64,000 bases of DNA from Paludibacteraceae bacterium (GTDB lineage Bacteria > Bacteroidota > Bacteroidia > Bacteroidales > Paludibacteraceae), in the NCBI GenBank assembly GCA_024401435.1, contig JAKSLB010000005.1, positions 62,001-126,000 of the forward strand, written 5' to 3'. Both the position numbers and the translations under genes were made by a program. The notes beneath the pieces were generated by a model. The model saw only the letters and a list, made by a program, of their open reading frames with translations, searched no databases and was not told where the DNA came from. Within the stretch, counting starts at the first letter, position 1. The number at the start of each line of letters is the position of its first letter. Below, in pieces: positions 1 through 9,818 of the stretch.

Positions 1-951
1 GACAAAATTGATTTTGCTCCTGAATTTAACGCAACTATTTTGATGTATAAATATTCTTGGGTTGACTATATTCAAGCTGCAAAGAAAGAAAACAAATTTG
101 ATCCATTGTTAGGTAGATATAATCGTAGTATCGCAGGTTTAGGTAAAACTAAAGATAGTGCAGATGTAATGGTTAAGAAAGATACGACGATTTATAATGA
201 AAAAGGTGAAATCGAAAATATTACTGTTTATCGTGAATTGAAACACAGATCTGATTTCGTTTCTCAAAAGCGTGTTAATATTTATCCTGATACATTGTGC
301 TGGATTAGAGATTATACTTATGCATATAACGAACCTTATATGAAGTTATATTTCTCACATCCTGGTTATGGTGAATATCCTGTTGTTGGTGTGTCTTGGG
401 AACAAGCTCAGGCATTCTGCCATTGGAGATCATATTTGTTTAATTCATACCAAGTAGCTCACAAGGGTGTTCGTGTACAAGATTATCGTCTACCAACCGA
501 AGCTGAATGGGAATATGCTGCTCGTGGTGGTAAGGATTTGTCTTTGTATCCTTGGGGTGGTAACTATATCCGTACTGCAAAAGGTTGTTTCTTGGCAAAC
601 TTTAAGCCACAGAGAGGTAACTATACAGATGATGGTTATTTGATTTCTGCTAAGGTCGCTTCTTATCCACCTAATGATTTCGGTTTGTACGATATGGCTG
701 GTAATGTTGCTGAATGGACTTCTTCTGCTTATCACGAATCTAACTATTCTTTCGTACATGACTTGAATCCAAGTTATGAATATAACGCAAAGAGTTCAGA
801 TAAGGACGTAATGAGAAGAAAAGTTATTCGTGGTGGTTCTTGGAAAGATGTTGGTATTTTCTTACAATGTGGTGTTCGTACATATGAATATCAAAATGAA
901 AATAGATCTTTCTTAGGTTTCAGATGTGTTCGTACTTATATCGGCGAATAA
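1..951 (+). CDS. gldK: GldK/PorK T9SS lipoprotein, 3' part only
   Basis: Seen: the frame is open from base 1, so the N-terminus with the expected lipoprotein signal lies outside the window; 316 codons remain. The protein has the formylglycine-generating-enzyme/SUMF1-like fold signatures: VSWEQAQAFCHW, YRLPTEAEWEYAARGG, YPWGG, FGLYDMAGNVAEW, RGGSW and a terminal GFRCVRTY. Known: GldK/PorK is an outer-membrane lipoprotein that forms the periplasmic ring of the type IX secretion system with GldN/PorN and has no known enzyme activity. Context: it is followed at once by gldL, gldM and gldN, which fixes the identity over other SUMF1-domain proteins. Confidence 0.95.
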   Translation, partial: DKIDFAPEFNATILMYKYSWVDYIQAAKKENKFDPLLGRYNRSIAGLGKTKDSADVMVKKDTTIYNEKGEIENITVYRELKHRSDFVSQKRVNIYPDTLCWIRDYTYAYNEPYMKLYFSHPGYGEYPVVGVSWEQAQAFCHWRSYLFNSYQVAHKGVRVQDYRLPTEAEWEYAARGGKDLSLYPWGGNYIRTAKGCFLANFKPQRGNYTDDGYLISAKVASYPPNDFGLYDMAGNVAEWTSSAYHESNYSFVHDLNPSYEYNAKSSDKDVMRRKVIRGGSWKDVGIFLQCGVRTYEYQNENRSFLGFRCVRTYIGE

Positions 952-1007
952 TAAATTTAAAGAAAAACGAATTAACAATATTATTAACTTTTAATACAGT
1001 ATTAAAA

Positions 1008-1853
1008 ATGGAAGAAAAAAAAGCATTTCAAGACTCTCCAGCCTATCAGAAGTTTACTGGATTGGCTTATGGTTTGGGAGCATCAGTCGTTATTATTGGT
1101 GCGTTGTTTAAGATTATGCACTGGCCAGGTGCAGGTCCTGTGTTGACAGCTGGTATGTGTACTGAGGCATTCCTTTTTGCTTTGTCTGCATTCGATAAAC
1201 CTCATAAAGAGTGGAATTGGTCTTTAGTTTATCCAGAATTAGCTTCTGGTGAAGAAGAGGCTACAGGTAGCAAGAAAAAAGATGGAATTAAGAAAGCTGA
1301 AGAAGATAATTCATTGCCTGAAATTCAACAAGTTCGTAAATTAGTTAATGATGAAATGTCTAAGTTGACTAGCGGTATTCAAAGTTTGAATGAAACAGCT
1401 GGACAATTGAATTCATTGTCATCTGCTGCTGCTGCTGCTGAATCATATACTCAAAATTTGACTGCTGCTTCTTCTGCAGCTGGTGCTTTCGCAGCTTCTC
1501 AAAAGAACTTGAAAGATTCTTCTGATTCTTTGGTTTCTTCTTATCAAAATATCGCTGCTAGCATCGGTTCTGCTTCTCAAGGTTCTAAGAACTTCGCAGA
1601 TCAAATCGATGGTATCAACAAGAATATTTCAACTATTAATTCAGTATTCGAACTTCAAGTTAAGTCTGTTAACGAACAAAATGAGGCTATGAAGACTTTG
1701 GCTTCTGCTGTTAAGACTATTGAGGCTTCTTTGAATGGTTCTGCTGCTGAGGCTGAAGAATACAAGAAACAAGTTGGTATTTTAGCTTCTCAATTGAAGA
1801 GCTTGAACTCTGTTTATGGAAATATGCTTAATGCAATGACCCTTAGAAACTAA
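1008..1853 (+). CDS. gldL: GldL/PorL T9SS inner-membrane motor protein
   Basis: 281 residues from the ATG at 1008. An upstream in-frame start at 924 would overlap gldK and is rejected. Two membrane helices lie near residues 17-37 and 43-62, joined by the family motif FKIMHWPGAGP. Glu53 in helix 2 is the expected position of the glutamate that GldL uses for proton-driven motor function. The rest is a long cytoplasmic region rich in Ala/Ser/Gln, probably coiled coil. Known: GldL with GldM forms the proton-powered T9SS and gliding motor. It sits between gldK and gldM with short gaps, consistent with one operon. Confidence 0.96.
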   Translation: MEEKKAFQDSPAYQKFTGLAYGLGASVVIIGALFKIMHWPGAGPVLTAGMCTEAFLFALSAFDKPHKEWNWSLVYPELASGEEEATGSKKKDGIKKAEEDNSLPEIQQVRKLVNDEMSKLTSGIQSLNETAGQLNSLSSAAAAAESYTQNLTAASSAAGAFAASQKNLKDSSDSLVSSYQNIAASIGSASQGSKNFADQIDGINKNISTINSVFELQVKSVNEQNEAMKTLASAVKTIEASLNGSAAEAEEYKKQVGILASQLKSLNSVYGNMLNAMTLRN

Positions 1854-1902
1854 TTTTAGAGAGTTAATTGTTTAGTGTTTAATTAATTTAAAATAGTTTA
1901 CT

Positions 1903-3477
1903 ATGGGTGGTGCAAAAAATTGTCCGGAGACCCCGAGACAGAAGATGATATCCATGATGTACTTGGTGTTGACTGCGATGCTTGCATTGAACGTGTCTGC
2001 CCAAATCTTAAATGGATACTCATTGGTAAATGAATCCATGCAGAAGAGTATTAAGATTAGCGATGGTAAATTGGCTAACTTAAATGGTGAATTTGGTTCT
2101 CTTTTGCATTCAGATTCTATCAAAGCTAATTTAATGAAACCAAAAGTTGATAGCGTAATCGCTCAATCTGATGAATTCTGTGATTATATTACTGGTTTGG
2201 AAAATAGAATCATCACTACTATTATGGGTGATCCTAATGCTACTGAACTAGATGAGTCTATGAATGGTGATTTGAACGTTGCTAGTCAAATTGGTTTGGT
2301 TGAAAAAGTTGATGGCAAAACAAACGGTAAAATATTAGCTGAAAAAATGGCTGCATACCGTGAGTTTATGGCTGGTATTGATACATCTAAGGCTGAGTCT
2401 ATCAGAAACACTTTTGCTACAGATGAACTTCGTTCAAAAGATGGTGATAAGAGATCTTGGGAAAATGGTGTATTCGAGGATATGCCTGCTATCGCAACTC
2501 TTGCCGTATTGAACAAAATCAAGAATGATGTTAAGATGACTGAAGCTGAAGGTCTTGCTTATTTAATTGGTGCTATGGATGCAGGAGATTTCCGTGTAAA
2601 CAAAATCCAAGCTTTGGCAATTCCAAACTCTAGTTACATTATGCGTGGTAACAAATATTCTGCTCATATCATCTTGGCTGCAACAGACTCTACTAAGGAA
2701 CCTGAAATAGTTATTGGTGGTAGTACATTGCCTGCTGGTAAAGATCGTTACGAGTTTGCTTGTAACACAGTTGGTAATCATAAATATTCTGGTAAGATGA
2801 TTCTTACTAAGAAAGATGGTGAAAAGATCGAGTATCCATTCACTAGTGAGTATACAGTTGGTGAACCAACTGCTACAGTATCTGCTGACTTGATGAACGT
2901 TCTTTATGCAGGATTTGATAACCCAATCAGTGTTTCTGTTCCTGGTTGTTCTCAATCAGATATTTCAATTAATGTAACTAATAGTAGAAACCATTCAAAA
3001 ACTGCCAAAGGTTGGAGCATCAAACCTGCAACTGTAGGTACACCATGTATTATCTCTGTTAATGCTGTGGTTGATGGTAAATCTACTTTCATTGCTAAAA
3101 AAGAGTTCCGTGTAAAGAAATTGCCAGATCCATTAGCAATGCTTGAGGTTACAAAAGAGAATGGTACTAAAGATGTATATGATGGTAAGAAAGCTATTAG
3201 CAAAAAACTTTTGCTTACTGCAAGAAGACTTGTTGCTAGATTACCAGATGCAGATTTGGACGTTAAGTATAGAGTGTTAGACTTCTGTTTATATTACACA
3301 GACTCAATGGGTAATACTATTGTTGAAAAGTCTAATAGTGATCAATTAACAGATCGTCAAGCTGAAGTATTTAAGAAAATGGTTAAGGGTAAGAACGTAT
3401 TCGTTACTAACACCAATTGTATTGGTCAGGATAATGTAAAACGTATTTTACCAGTAATGGAGGTTAAAATTCAATAA
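1903..3477 (+). CDS. gldM: GldM/PorM T9SS motor shaft protein
   Basis: 524 residues, usual family length. It starts with the typical MGGAKNCPETPRQKMI and has one membrane helix near residues 15-36. A large periplasmic part of helical then beta-rich domains follows. Known: GldM dimers pair with GldL in the inner membrane and reach the GldK/GldN ring across the periplasm. It lies 49 bases after gldL and 32 bases before gldN. No separate promoter is seen, so it is probably cotranscribed with them. Confidence 0.96.
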   Translation: MGGAKNCPETPRQKMISMMYLVLTAMLALNVSAQILNGYSLVNESMQKSIKISDGKLANLNGEFGSLLHSDSIKANLMKPKVDSVIAQSDEFCDYITGLENRIITTIMGDPNATELDESMNGDLNVASQIGLVEKVDGKTNGKILAEKMAAYREFMAGIDTSKAESIRNTFATDELRSKDGDKRSWENGVFEDMPAIATLAVLNKIKNDVKMTEAEGLAYLIGAMDAGDFRVNKIQALAIPNSSYIMRGNKYSAHIILAATDSTKEPEIVIGGSTLPAGKDRYEFACNTVGNHKYSGKMILTKKDGEKIEYPFTSEYTVGEPTATVSADLMNVLYAGFDNPISVSVPGCSQSDISINVTNSRNHSKTAKGWSIKPATVGTPCIISVNAVVDGKSTFIAKKEFRVKKLPDPLAMLEVTKENGTKDVYDGKKAISKKLLLTARRLVARLPDADLDVKYRVLDFCLYYTDSMGNTIVEKSNSDQLTDRQAEVFKKMVKGKNVFVTNTNCIGQDNVKRILPVMEVKIQ

Positions 3478-3509
3478 TTTTTGCTGATTTGACTAAATAG
3501 TTTAAAGTT

Positions 3510-4397
3510 ATGAGTAAGTTTTTTAGATTTTTGTTTGTTGGATTTGCTGCTTTATCTGTAAATGTTGTTTATGCACAGGTTGAGGAAGACGCTTTCTTTG
3601 ATGACTTAGGTGAATTGTCAACGGAGGTCGATGCTAATATGCCAACAAGCGGTCCAAAGGATGGTCTTGAGCCAATTGAAATGCCTAATCCACGTGCGGA
3701 TGATATCTTTTGGCAAAAGGTAGTCTATAGGACCATCGATTTGCGTGAAAAAATGAATTTCCCTTTGTATTATCCTGAAGAAGCTCAAGACAACAGACAA
3801 AGTTTCTTTACTCTGATTTTTAGACTTGTTCAGGAAGGTAAAATCAATGTGTATGAATATCTTGATACGCGTGAAATCTTTACAGATGAACACATCGTAT
3901 CATTCAAGGACTTGATTGACAAGTTTGATATCATTCACACTATCAAAGCTGATTCATTGACTAACGATTCTGTTATTGTTGTTGACGAAACAGATGTTCC
4001 TAATCGTGATATCGTTAAATTCTATGTAAAAGAAGTTTGGTATTTCGATAAAATTACATCTACTTTCAATGCAAGAATAATTGCTTTCTGTCCTATCATG
4101 GTAAAAGAAACTGAAATGGGTCTTACTAAATTCCCTCTATTCTGGGTACCATTTGAGACTTTGAGACCATTCTTAGCTCAGACTGAAGTTTTGATTACCG
4201 ACAAGAACAATGGTGCAAGACCTTCTTTTGATGATATTTTCATTAAGAGACGTTTTTCAAGCTATATCTATAAGGAATCTAATATCTACAACAGAAACTT
4301 GTTGGAGTATAATAGAAATGCTGAAGATATCAGACGTGATCAACAAAAGGTTAAAACCTTATTGTCAAATTTCGAAAATGATTTGTGGGAATATTAA
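3510..4397 (+). CDS. gldN: GldN/PorN T9SS ring protein
   Basis: 295 residues with a signal peptide (hydrophobic stretch about residues 5-20, likely cleaved after Ala22 in VYAQ). The GldN family core is visible from FWQKVVYRTIDLREKMN onward, including VKEVWYFDKITSTFNARI and the IFIKRRFSSYIYKESNIYNR segment. Known: GldN is periplasmic and forms the ring with GldK. It is the last gene of the cluster and is followed by a strong terminator at 4421-4450. Confidence 0.95.
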   Translation: MSKFFRFLFVGFAALSVNVVYAQVEEDAFFDDLGELSTEVDANMPTSGPKDGLEPIEMPNPRADDIFWQKVVYRTIDLREKMNFPLYYPEEAQDNRQSFFTLIFRLVQEGKINVYEYLDTREIFTDEHIVSFKDLIDKFDIIHTIKADSLTNDSVIVVDETDVPNRDIVKFYVKEVWYFDKITSTFNARIIAFCPIMVKETEMGLTKFPLFWVPFETLRPFLAQTEVLITDKNNGARPSFDDIFIKRRFSSYIYKESNIYNRNLLEYNRNAEDIRRDQQKVKTLLSNFENDLWEY

Positions 4398-4420
4398 TAT
4401 TTTCTCTATAATCTAACTGA

Positions 4421-4450
4421 AAAGGAGACCTTTATGGTCTCCTTTTTTTT
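4421..4450 (+). terminator. Rho-independent terminator after gldN
   Basis: Perfect 10-bp stem (AAAGGAGACC 4421-4430 with GGTCTCCTTT 4436-4445), five-base loop and a T tract to 4450. It ends the gldKLMN transcript before the leuS promoter. Confidence 0.9.
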
Positions 4451-4457
4451 GTTGCTC

Positions 4458-4488
4458 TTTGTCTATTCTATTTTTATCTGTAAATTTG
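4458..4488 (+). promoter_or_regulatory. Bacteroides-type promoter for leuS
   Basis: TTTG at 4458-4461, exactly 19 bases, then TAAATTTG at 4481-4488. This matches the Bacteroidota sigma-ABfr consensus TTTG-N19-TAnnTTTG. Transcription would begin near 4494, leaving a leader of about 14 bases. Confidence 0.8.
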
Positions 4489-4507
4489 CAAAAAAATATA
4501 TTTTCTG

Positions 4508-7264
4508 ATGGAATACAATTTTGTTGAAATTGAAAAAAAATGGCGCCAATATTGGCAGTCAAATAAGGTTTATCAGGTTGAGGTTGATAAGAATAAACCT
4601 AAATATTATGTGTTAGACATGTTCCCTTATCCTTCTGGTGCAGGTTTACATGTCGGTCACCCTCTAGGATATATCGCTTCAGATATCTTTAGTCGTTATA
4701 AACGCTTGTGTGGTTTCAATGTTTTGCACCCAATGGGTTACGATTCTTATGGTTTACCTGCTGAACAATATGCAATTCAAACAGGACAACATCCCGCTAT
4801 TACTACTGAAAATAATATTAATCACTATCGTGAACAACTAGATAAAATTGGTTTTTGCTTCGATTGGAATCGTGAAGTTCGTACTTGTGATCCTTCTTTC
4901 TATAAATGGACACAATGGGCTTTTATCCAAATGTTCCAATCTTATTACGATAATAATAAACAAAAAGCATTACCAATCTCTCAGTTGATTGAATATTTTA
5001 AAAAGAATGGTTCTGCTGATCTTGATGTCGCATGTTCTGAAGAAAAACAATTCTCTGCTTCTGAGTGGAATGCTATGTCTGAAAAAGAACAACAAGAATT
5101 GTTGATGAATTATAGAATAGCTTATTTGTCCGATACAAAAGTTAATTTCTGTCCAGAATTAGGTTGTGTCTTAGCTAATGATGAAATAAGTGAAGGATTG
5201 TCGGTTCGTGGTGGATTTCCTGTTGAACAAAGAGTTATGCGTCAATGGAGTTTAAGAGTCTCGGCTTATGCTCAAAGACTTTTGGATGGATTGGATAAAA
5301 TAGATTGGACGGATTCTCTAAAAGAGACTCAAAGAAATTGGATTGGAAGAAGTGAAGGTACAGAATTAAGATTTAAAATTAAAGATTCTGAGGAATGCTT
5401 TACTATATTTACAACAAGAGTTGATACAATCTATGGTGTTACCTTTATGGTTTTGGCACCAGAATCGGAATATGTACAAAAAGTAACTTCATCCTCTTGC
5501 CAAAAAGAAGTCCAAGATTATTTGGATATGGTAAAACGTAGAACAGAGCGAGAAAGGATTTCCGATCGTAATGTTTCGGGTGTGTTTACAGGTGCTTATG
5601 CAATCAATCCTGTGACAGGGAAAGAAATTCCTATTTGGGTTAGTGATTATGTTCTTTCTGGATACGGTACAGGTGCAATTATGGCTGTTCCTGCACATGA
5701 TTCAAGAGATTACGCTTTTGCGAAAAAATTCAACTTGCCTATCATCCCATTAATTGAAGGTTGTGATGTGTCAGAAGCAAGCTTTGATGCCAAAGAGGGA
5801 ATTATGACAAATTCTGGTTTTTTGACGGGCTTAACAGTTAAAGAAGCAATTCAAAAAGCTAAAGAATATGTAAAGGCGAACAACTTAGGAAGAATTAAAG
5901 TCAATTATAGATTGAGAGATGCAATTTTTAGTCGTCAAAGATATTGGGGAGAACCATTCCCTATATACTATAAAGATGGTATACCATATCCATTATCAGA
6001 CGATAATTTGCCATTGGAGTTACCTGATGTGAAAGATTTTAAACCAACAGAAAAAGGAGAACCTCCATTAGGACATGCTGAGAATTGGTGTACAAAAGAG
6101 GGATATCCTTTCGAGTTAAACACAATGCCTGGTTTCGCTGGTTCTTCAGCATACTATTTGCGTTATATGGATCCCCATAACAATTCTGCTTTGGTTGGTA
6201 AGGAAGAAAATGCTTATTGGCAAAATGTGGATTTATATTTAGGTGGATCAGAACATGCAACAGGTCACTTGATTTATAGCCGTTTTTGGAATAAGTTCTT
6301 ATATGATTTAGGATATGTTGTTAAGGATGAACCATTCCAAAAGTTGATTAATCAAGGAATGATACAAGGTAGGTCTAATTTTGTTTATAGAATAAAAGGA
6401 ACAAATACGTTTGTTTCATTAGGTCTAAAAGATAATTATGATACTACGCCAATCCATGTTGATGTGAACATAGTAAGTAATGATGTCTTAGATACAGAAG
6501 CTTTCAAAAAATGGAAACCAGAGTATAATACAGCAGAGTTCGTTTTGGAAGATGGCAAATATGTTTGCGGATGGGCTGTGGAGAAAATGTCTAAGAGTAT
6601 GTTCAACGTGGTTAATCCAGATGATATTGTTGATCATTATGGAGCAGACACTTTGCGTTTGTACGAGATGTTCTTAGGACCTATAGAACAATCCAAACCA
6701 TGGGATACAAATGGTATTGATGGTGTTCATCGTTTCTTGAAGAAATTCTGGGGACTTTATTTTGAAGGTGACAAATTTGTAGTTGAAGAAAAGGCTCCTT
6801 CAAAAGAAGAATTGAAGTCTTTGCATAAGTTGATTAAGAAAGTTACTTATGATATAGAACACTTCTCCTATAATACTTCGGTTGCTGCGTTTATGATTTG
6901 TGTTGGTGAGTTGTCATCACTTAAGTGTAAATCAAAGAGCATATTAGAGCAATTAGTGGTTTTGATTGCACCGTTTGCTCCTCATATCGCAGAAGAATTG
7001 TATAGTCGTTTAGGTAATAATTCTACTGTATGTGATGCTCAATGGCCTGCTTATGATGAGTCTTATTTAAAGGAGGATGCTGTTAATTATCCAATTTCAT
7101 TTAATGGGAAAGTCCGTTTTTCATTGACTTTACCTTGTGATATGTCGAAAGAAGAGGTGGAGAAAGTTGCTTTGCAAGATGAACAAACAGCAAAATTCTT
7201 AGATGGTAAATCAATAAAAAAGGTTATTGTAGTTCCTGGTAAAATTGTTAATATCGTTTTCTAA
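4508..7264 (+). CDS. leuS: Leucyl-tRNA synthetase
   Basis: 918 residues, class I aminoacyl-tRNA synthetase that charges tRNA-Leu in the cytoplasm. The HIGH motif appears as HVGH (residues 48-51, in [12 protein letters not shown]) and the KMSKS loop at about 693-697. Between them lie the CP1 editing domain ([27 protein letters not shown]) and the [15 protein letters not shown] catalytic segment. A roughly 60-residue stretch near residues 155-215 ([16 protein letters not shown] onward) matches what I recall of Bacteroidota LeuRS. It has its own promoter and stands alone between terminator-bounded units. Confidence 0.97.
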   Translation: MEYNFVEIEKKWRQYWQSNKVYQVEVDKNKPKYYVLDMFPYPSGAGLHVGHPLGYIASDIFSRYKRLCGFNVLHPMGYDSYGLPAEQYAIQTGQHPAITTENNINHYREQLDKIGFCFDWNREVRTCDPSFYKWTQWAFIQMFQSYYDNNKQKALPISQLIEYFKKNGSADLDVACSEEKQFSASEWNAMSEKEQQELLMNYRIAYLSDTKVNFCPELGCVLANDEISEGLSVRGGFPVEQRVMRQWSLRVSAYAQRLLDGLDKIDWTDSLKETQRNWIGRSEGTELRFKIKDSEECFTIFTTRVDTIYGVTFMVLAPESEYVQKVTSSSCQKEVQDYLDMVKRRTERERISDRNVSGVFTGAYAINPVTGKEIPIWVSDYVLSGYGTGAIMAVPAHDSRDYAFAKKFNLPIIPLIEGCDVSEASFDAKEGIMTNSGFLTGLTVKEAIQKAKEYVKANNLGRIKVNYRLRDAIFSRQRYWGEPFPIYYKDGIPYPLSDDNLPLELPDVKDFKPTEKGEPPLGHAENWCTKEGYPFELNTMPGFAGSSAYYLRYMDPHNNSALVGKEENAYWQNVDLYLGGSEHATGHLIYSRFWNKFLYDLGYVVKDEPFQKLINQGMIQGRSNFVYRIKGTNTFVSLGLKDNYDTTPIHVDVNIVSNDVLDTEAFKKWKPEYNTAEFVLEDGKYVCGWAVEKMSKSMFNVVNPDDIVDHYGADTLRLYEMFLGPIEQSKPWDTNGIDGVHRFLKKFWGLYFEGDKFVVEEKAPSKEELKSLHKLIKKVTYDIEHFSYNTSVAAFMICVGELSSLKCKSKSILEQLVVLIAPFAPHIAEELYSRLGNNSTVCDAQWPAYDESYLKEDAVNYPISFNGKVRFSLTLPCDMSKEEVEKVALQDEQTAKFLDGKSIKKVIVVPGKIVNIVF

Positions 7265-7280
7265 AACGAAACGGAAAAGT

Positions 7281-7311
7281 TTTGTGAAAAGAAAAAATAA
7301 TTATAATTTTG
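7281..7311 (+). promoter_or_regulatory. Bacteroides-type promoter for rplS
   Basis: TTTG at 7281-7284, 19 bases, then TAATTTTG at 7304-7311, followed by C. It lies 79 bases before the rplS start and gives a leader of about 70 bases. Confidence 0.8.
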
Positions 7312-7389
7312 CAGCGTTTTTGCGTAATCTCTTATGAAACGTAGGTGTTCGTAATATTGCGCTAAGTTTAATATAAATAAGAAACAAAG

Positions 7390-7740
7390 ATGGTTGACTT
7401 AATTAAAGTTGCAGAACAAGCTTTTGCTTGTGGCAAAGAACTTCCAAAGTTCAAAAGTGGAGATACTGTTACAGTAGCCTATAAGATTGTTGAGGGTAAC
7501 AAGGAAAGAATTCAGCAATTCCGTGGTGATGTAATTCGTATTAGTGGTCACGAAGACAAAAAGCGTTTCACAGTTCGCAAGGTATCTGGAGGTGTAGGTG
7601 TTGAAAGAATTTTCCCTATGAATTCTCCATTTATCGATTCGGTTGTTGTAAACAAAATTGGTAAGGTTCGTAGAGCAAAATTGTACTACTTGCGTGATCT
7701 TACTGGTAAGAAAGCTAGAATCAGAGAGAAAAAATTCTAA
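7390..7740 (+). CDS. rplS: 50S ribosomal protein L19
   Basis: 116 residues, normal length. Typical L19 sequence includes [45 protein letters not shown] and the basic C-terminus [12 protein letters not shown]19 sits at the 30S-50S interface. It is monocistronic here, with a promoter upstream and a terminator directly downstream, not linked to rpsP-trmD as in many other bacteria. Confidence 0.98.
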   Translation: MVDLIKVAEQAFACGKELPKFKSGDTVTVAYKIVEGNKERIQQFRGDVIRISGHEDKKRFTVRKVSGGVGVERIFPMNSPFIDSVVVNKIGKVRRAKLYYLRDLTGKKARIREKKF

Positions 7741-7752
7741 TTCAGTGATAGA

Positions 7753-7781
7753 AGAGAGGTTTTTAACCTCTCTTTTTTTTT
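7753..7781 (+). terminator. Terminator after rplS
   Basis: Nine-bp stem AGAGAGGTT (7753-7761) with AACCTCTCT (7765-7773), three-base loop and T tract to about 7781. Confidence 0.88.
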
Positions 7782-7793
7782 AATACGTTTCAC

Positions 7794-7824
7794 TTAGAGA
7801 GAAACGTAATTTTTTTTATATTTG
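7794..7824 (+). promoter_or_regulatory. Probable promoter of the parvulin/envelope run
   Basis: TATATTTG at 7817-7824 fits the -7 consensus TAnnTTTG. At the 19-base spacing the -33 element is TTAG (7794-7797), three of four matches. The start codon is 53 bases downstream. Confidence 0.6.
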
Positions 7825-7876
7825 TACGTTAATTAAAAAAAGTGATACTTTATTATATATTTTATTGTATTATCGT

Positions 7877-9814
7877 ATGAAACGTGTGTTTTTATCCATT
7901 CTAAGTTTAACTCTTCTTTCTGCGTCTTCTATGGCTCAAGATCCTGTTATAATGAATATTGCAGGAGAGGATATATACAAATCTGAATTTGAATATATTT
8001 ATAATAAAAATAATTCTGTTGCCACATCGGAAAAAAAATCCTTGGATGAATATGTCGATTTGTTTATTAATTACAAATTGAAGGTGGCAGAAGCAAAACG
8101 CCAAGGTTATGATTCAAGAGAAACTTATAAGCATGAATATGAACAATACAGAATGCAGTTGTCTGCACCTTATTTAAAAGATGAGGAATCAGAAAGTGAA
8201 ATGTTGGAAGAGGCTTTTGAACGTTATAAGTATGGAGTGTTGTCAAGTCATATTCTTGTGAAATGTTCAAAGGATACTACGGAGGCATGGAAAAAGATAA
8301 ATATGATTTATGATAAGCTTAAGAATGGTGAAGATTTTGCCTCTTTAGCAAAAGAGTATTCGGAATGTCCGTCAAAAGAAAATGGTGGTTCGCTTGGCTA
8401 TGTCAATGTTTTCGATATGGTATATGATTTTGAAAATATGGTTTATTCCACACCCATAGGAACTTATAGCAAACCATTCCGTACACGCTTTGGATACCAT
8501 ATTGTGAAAACATTTGATAAACTGGAAAATTTCAAGGATTGGAGAATATCCCACATAATGATAAAAAATGATGGAGAACAAAGTGCAATAAAAGCAGATT
8601 CCATTTTCTCATTAGCAAAAAATGGAGCTGATTTTGAAAGTTTGGTTGCCAAATTTTCTGATGATAAAGCCACTATTGGGAAAGGTGGTGATTTGGGATT
8701 TGTCTCTAATGGCTTTTTCCCTCCTCAAATCACATCTCAGGTGAAGTTGATGAAATCTTTGGGTGAGGTAGGAATGTGTGGAACTGCATTTGGTTATCAT
8801 ATTATCAAGTTGACAGATTTGGTTCCATTTACTACTATAGAAGACCTTAAACCATATTTGGCGACTAAGATTTCTAAGTCAGATCGTGTAGAAGCTGTTT
8901 CTCGTTCATTTATGAAAAAGTTGCAAGATAAATTTGGCGTCAGTGTGTATGAAAATTCATTGTCCATATTTGAAAAATTGGTTGATGAACAGTCTATAGA
9001 GGGAAGAGAAAATTTATATCGACTTATGACAGAGCCTATGTATACATTTTACGGAAATGTATATTCGCAGAATGATTTTGTACCATATATGAAAGATAGA
9101 CTTCCTCTAATAGGATCTAAAAAAGTAAAAGAAAATGTTGTTAATTTTATAGATTCAAAACAGGAAGGGGTTGAAAACGGTGATATCGTCTATAAGGTAT
9201 TTAATTCTTATATATTAGAATTGCTTGTTGAAAAGGAATTAGAAACTGTGGCTGCTACAAATGCGGAATATCGAAATTTGTTGAAGGAATATAGTGACGG
9301 ATTATTATTGTTTGAAATCAGTAGTGATAAAGTTTGGAACAAGGCGTCTTCTAGTAAAAAGAAATTGGAAGAATATTTTAATGAACACAAAGATAAATAC
9401 ACATGGTCTGAACCAAGATTTAAGGGATTGGTAGTATGTAGCGTAAACAAAGAGGTATATGATAAGGTAGAAAAGATTCTTAAAACGAATACAGAGTCAG
9501 AGGCAGAGAACCTTATTAGAAAAGAGTTTATAACAGATAAAGTGACTCTCGTGAAAATAGAAAAAGGTGCATATCCTAAGGGTGCAAATCCTGCTGTAGA
9601 TGATAAAATTTACAAAACGGCTACTTATTCAAGTGATTCGTATCCATTTGTTTCTACTCGTGGCTCAGTTATTTCTGCTCCTCAAGAATATACAGATGTA
9701 AAAGGTCTTGTAACGGCTGATTATCAGACTTATCTTGAAGAAGAGTGGATAAAAGAGCTTCGCAAAAAGTATGATGTGACAGTCAATAAGGATGTACTAA
9801 ACACTGTTAAATAA
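7877..9814 (+). CDS. Periplasmic parvulin-type peptidyl-prolyl isomerase (two PpiC domains)
   Basis: 645 residues from ATG 7877 (MKRVFLSILSL); the upstream TTG at 7865 is less likely because the signal peptide begins at MKR. Cleavage is probable after SSMA (about residue 20). Two parvulin domains are visible: about 125-220 (SSHILVKCS, GGSLGYVNVFDM, FGYHIVKTFDK) and 225-320 (RISHIMIKND, GGDLGFVSNGFFPP, FGYHIIKLTD). The C-terminal half has no motif I recognise. Known: SurA/PpiD-like proteins assist folding of outer-membrane proteins. The gene is first in a tight run (4 bases to the next gene). Confidence 0.88.
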   Translation: MKRVFLSILSLTLLSASSMAQDPVIMNIAGEDIYKSEFEYIYNKNNSVATSEKKSLDEYVDLFINYKLKVAEAKRQGYDSRETYKHEYEQYRMQLSAPYLKDEESESEMLEEAFERYKYGVLSSHILVKCSKDTTEAWKKINMIYDKLKNGEDFASLAKEYSECPSKENGGSLGYVNVFDMVYDFENMVYSTPIGTYSKPFRTRFGYHIVKTFDKLENFKDWRISHIMIKNDGEQSAIKADSIFSLAKNGADFESLVAKFSDDKATIGKGGDLGFVSNGFFPPQITSQVKLMKSLGEVGMCGTAFGYHIIKLTDLVPFTTIEDLKPYLATKISKSDRVEAVSRSFMKKLQDKFGVSVYENSLSIFEKLVDEQSIEGRENLYRLMTEPMYTFYGNVYSQNDFVPYMKDRLPLIGSKKVKENVVNFIDSKQEGVENGDIVYKVFNSYILELLVEKELETVAATNAEYRNLLKEYSDGLLLFEISSDKVWNKASSSKKKLEEYFNEHKDKYTWSEPRFKGLVVCSVNKEVYDKVEKILKTNTESEAENLIRKEFITDKVTLVKIEKGAYPKGANPAVDDKIYKTATYSSDSYPFVSTRGSVISAPQEYTDVKGLVTADYQTYLEEEWIKELRKKYDVTVNKDVLNTVK

Positions 9815-9818
9815 TATA

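Noticed and set aside
924-1007. Upstream extension of gldL from ATG 924
   Set aside because: Overlaps the end of gldK and lacks similarity to GldL starts; ATG 1008 begins the family sequence.
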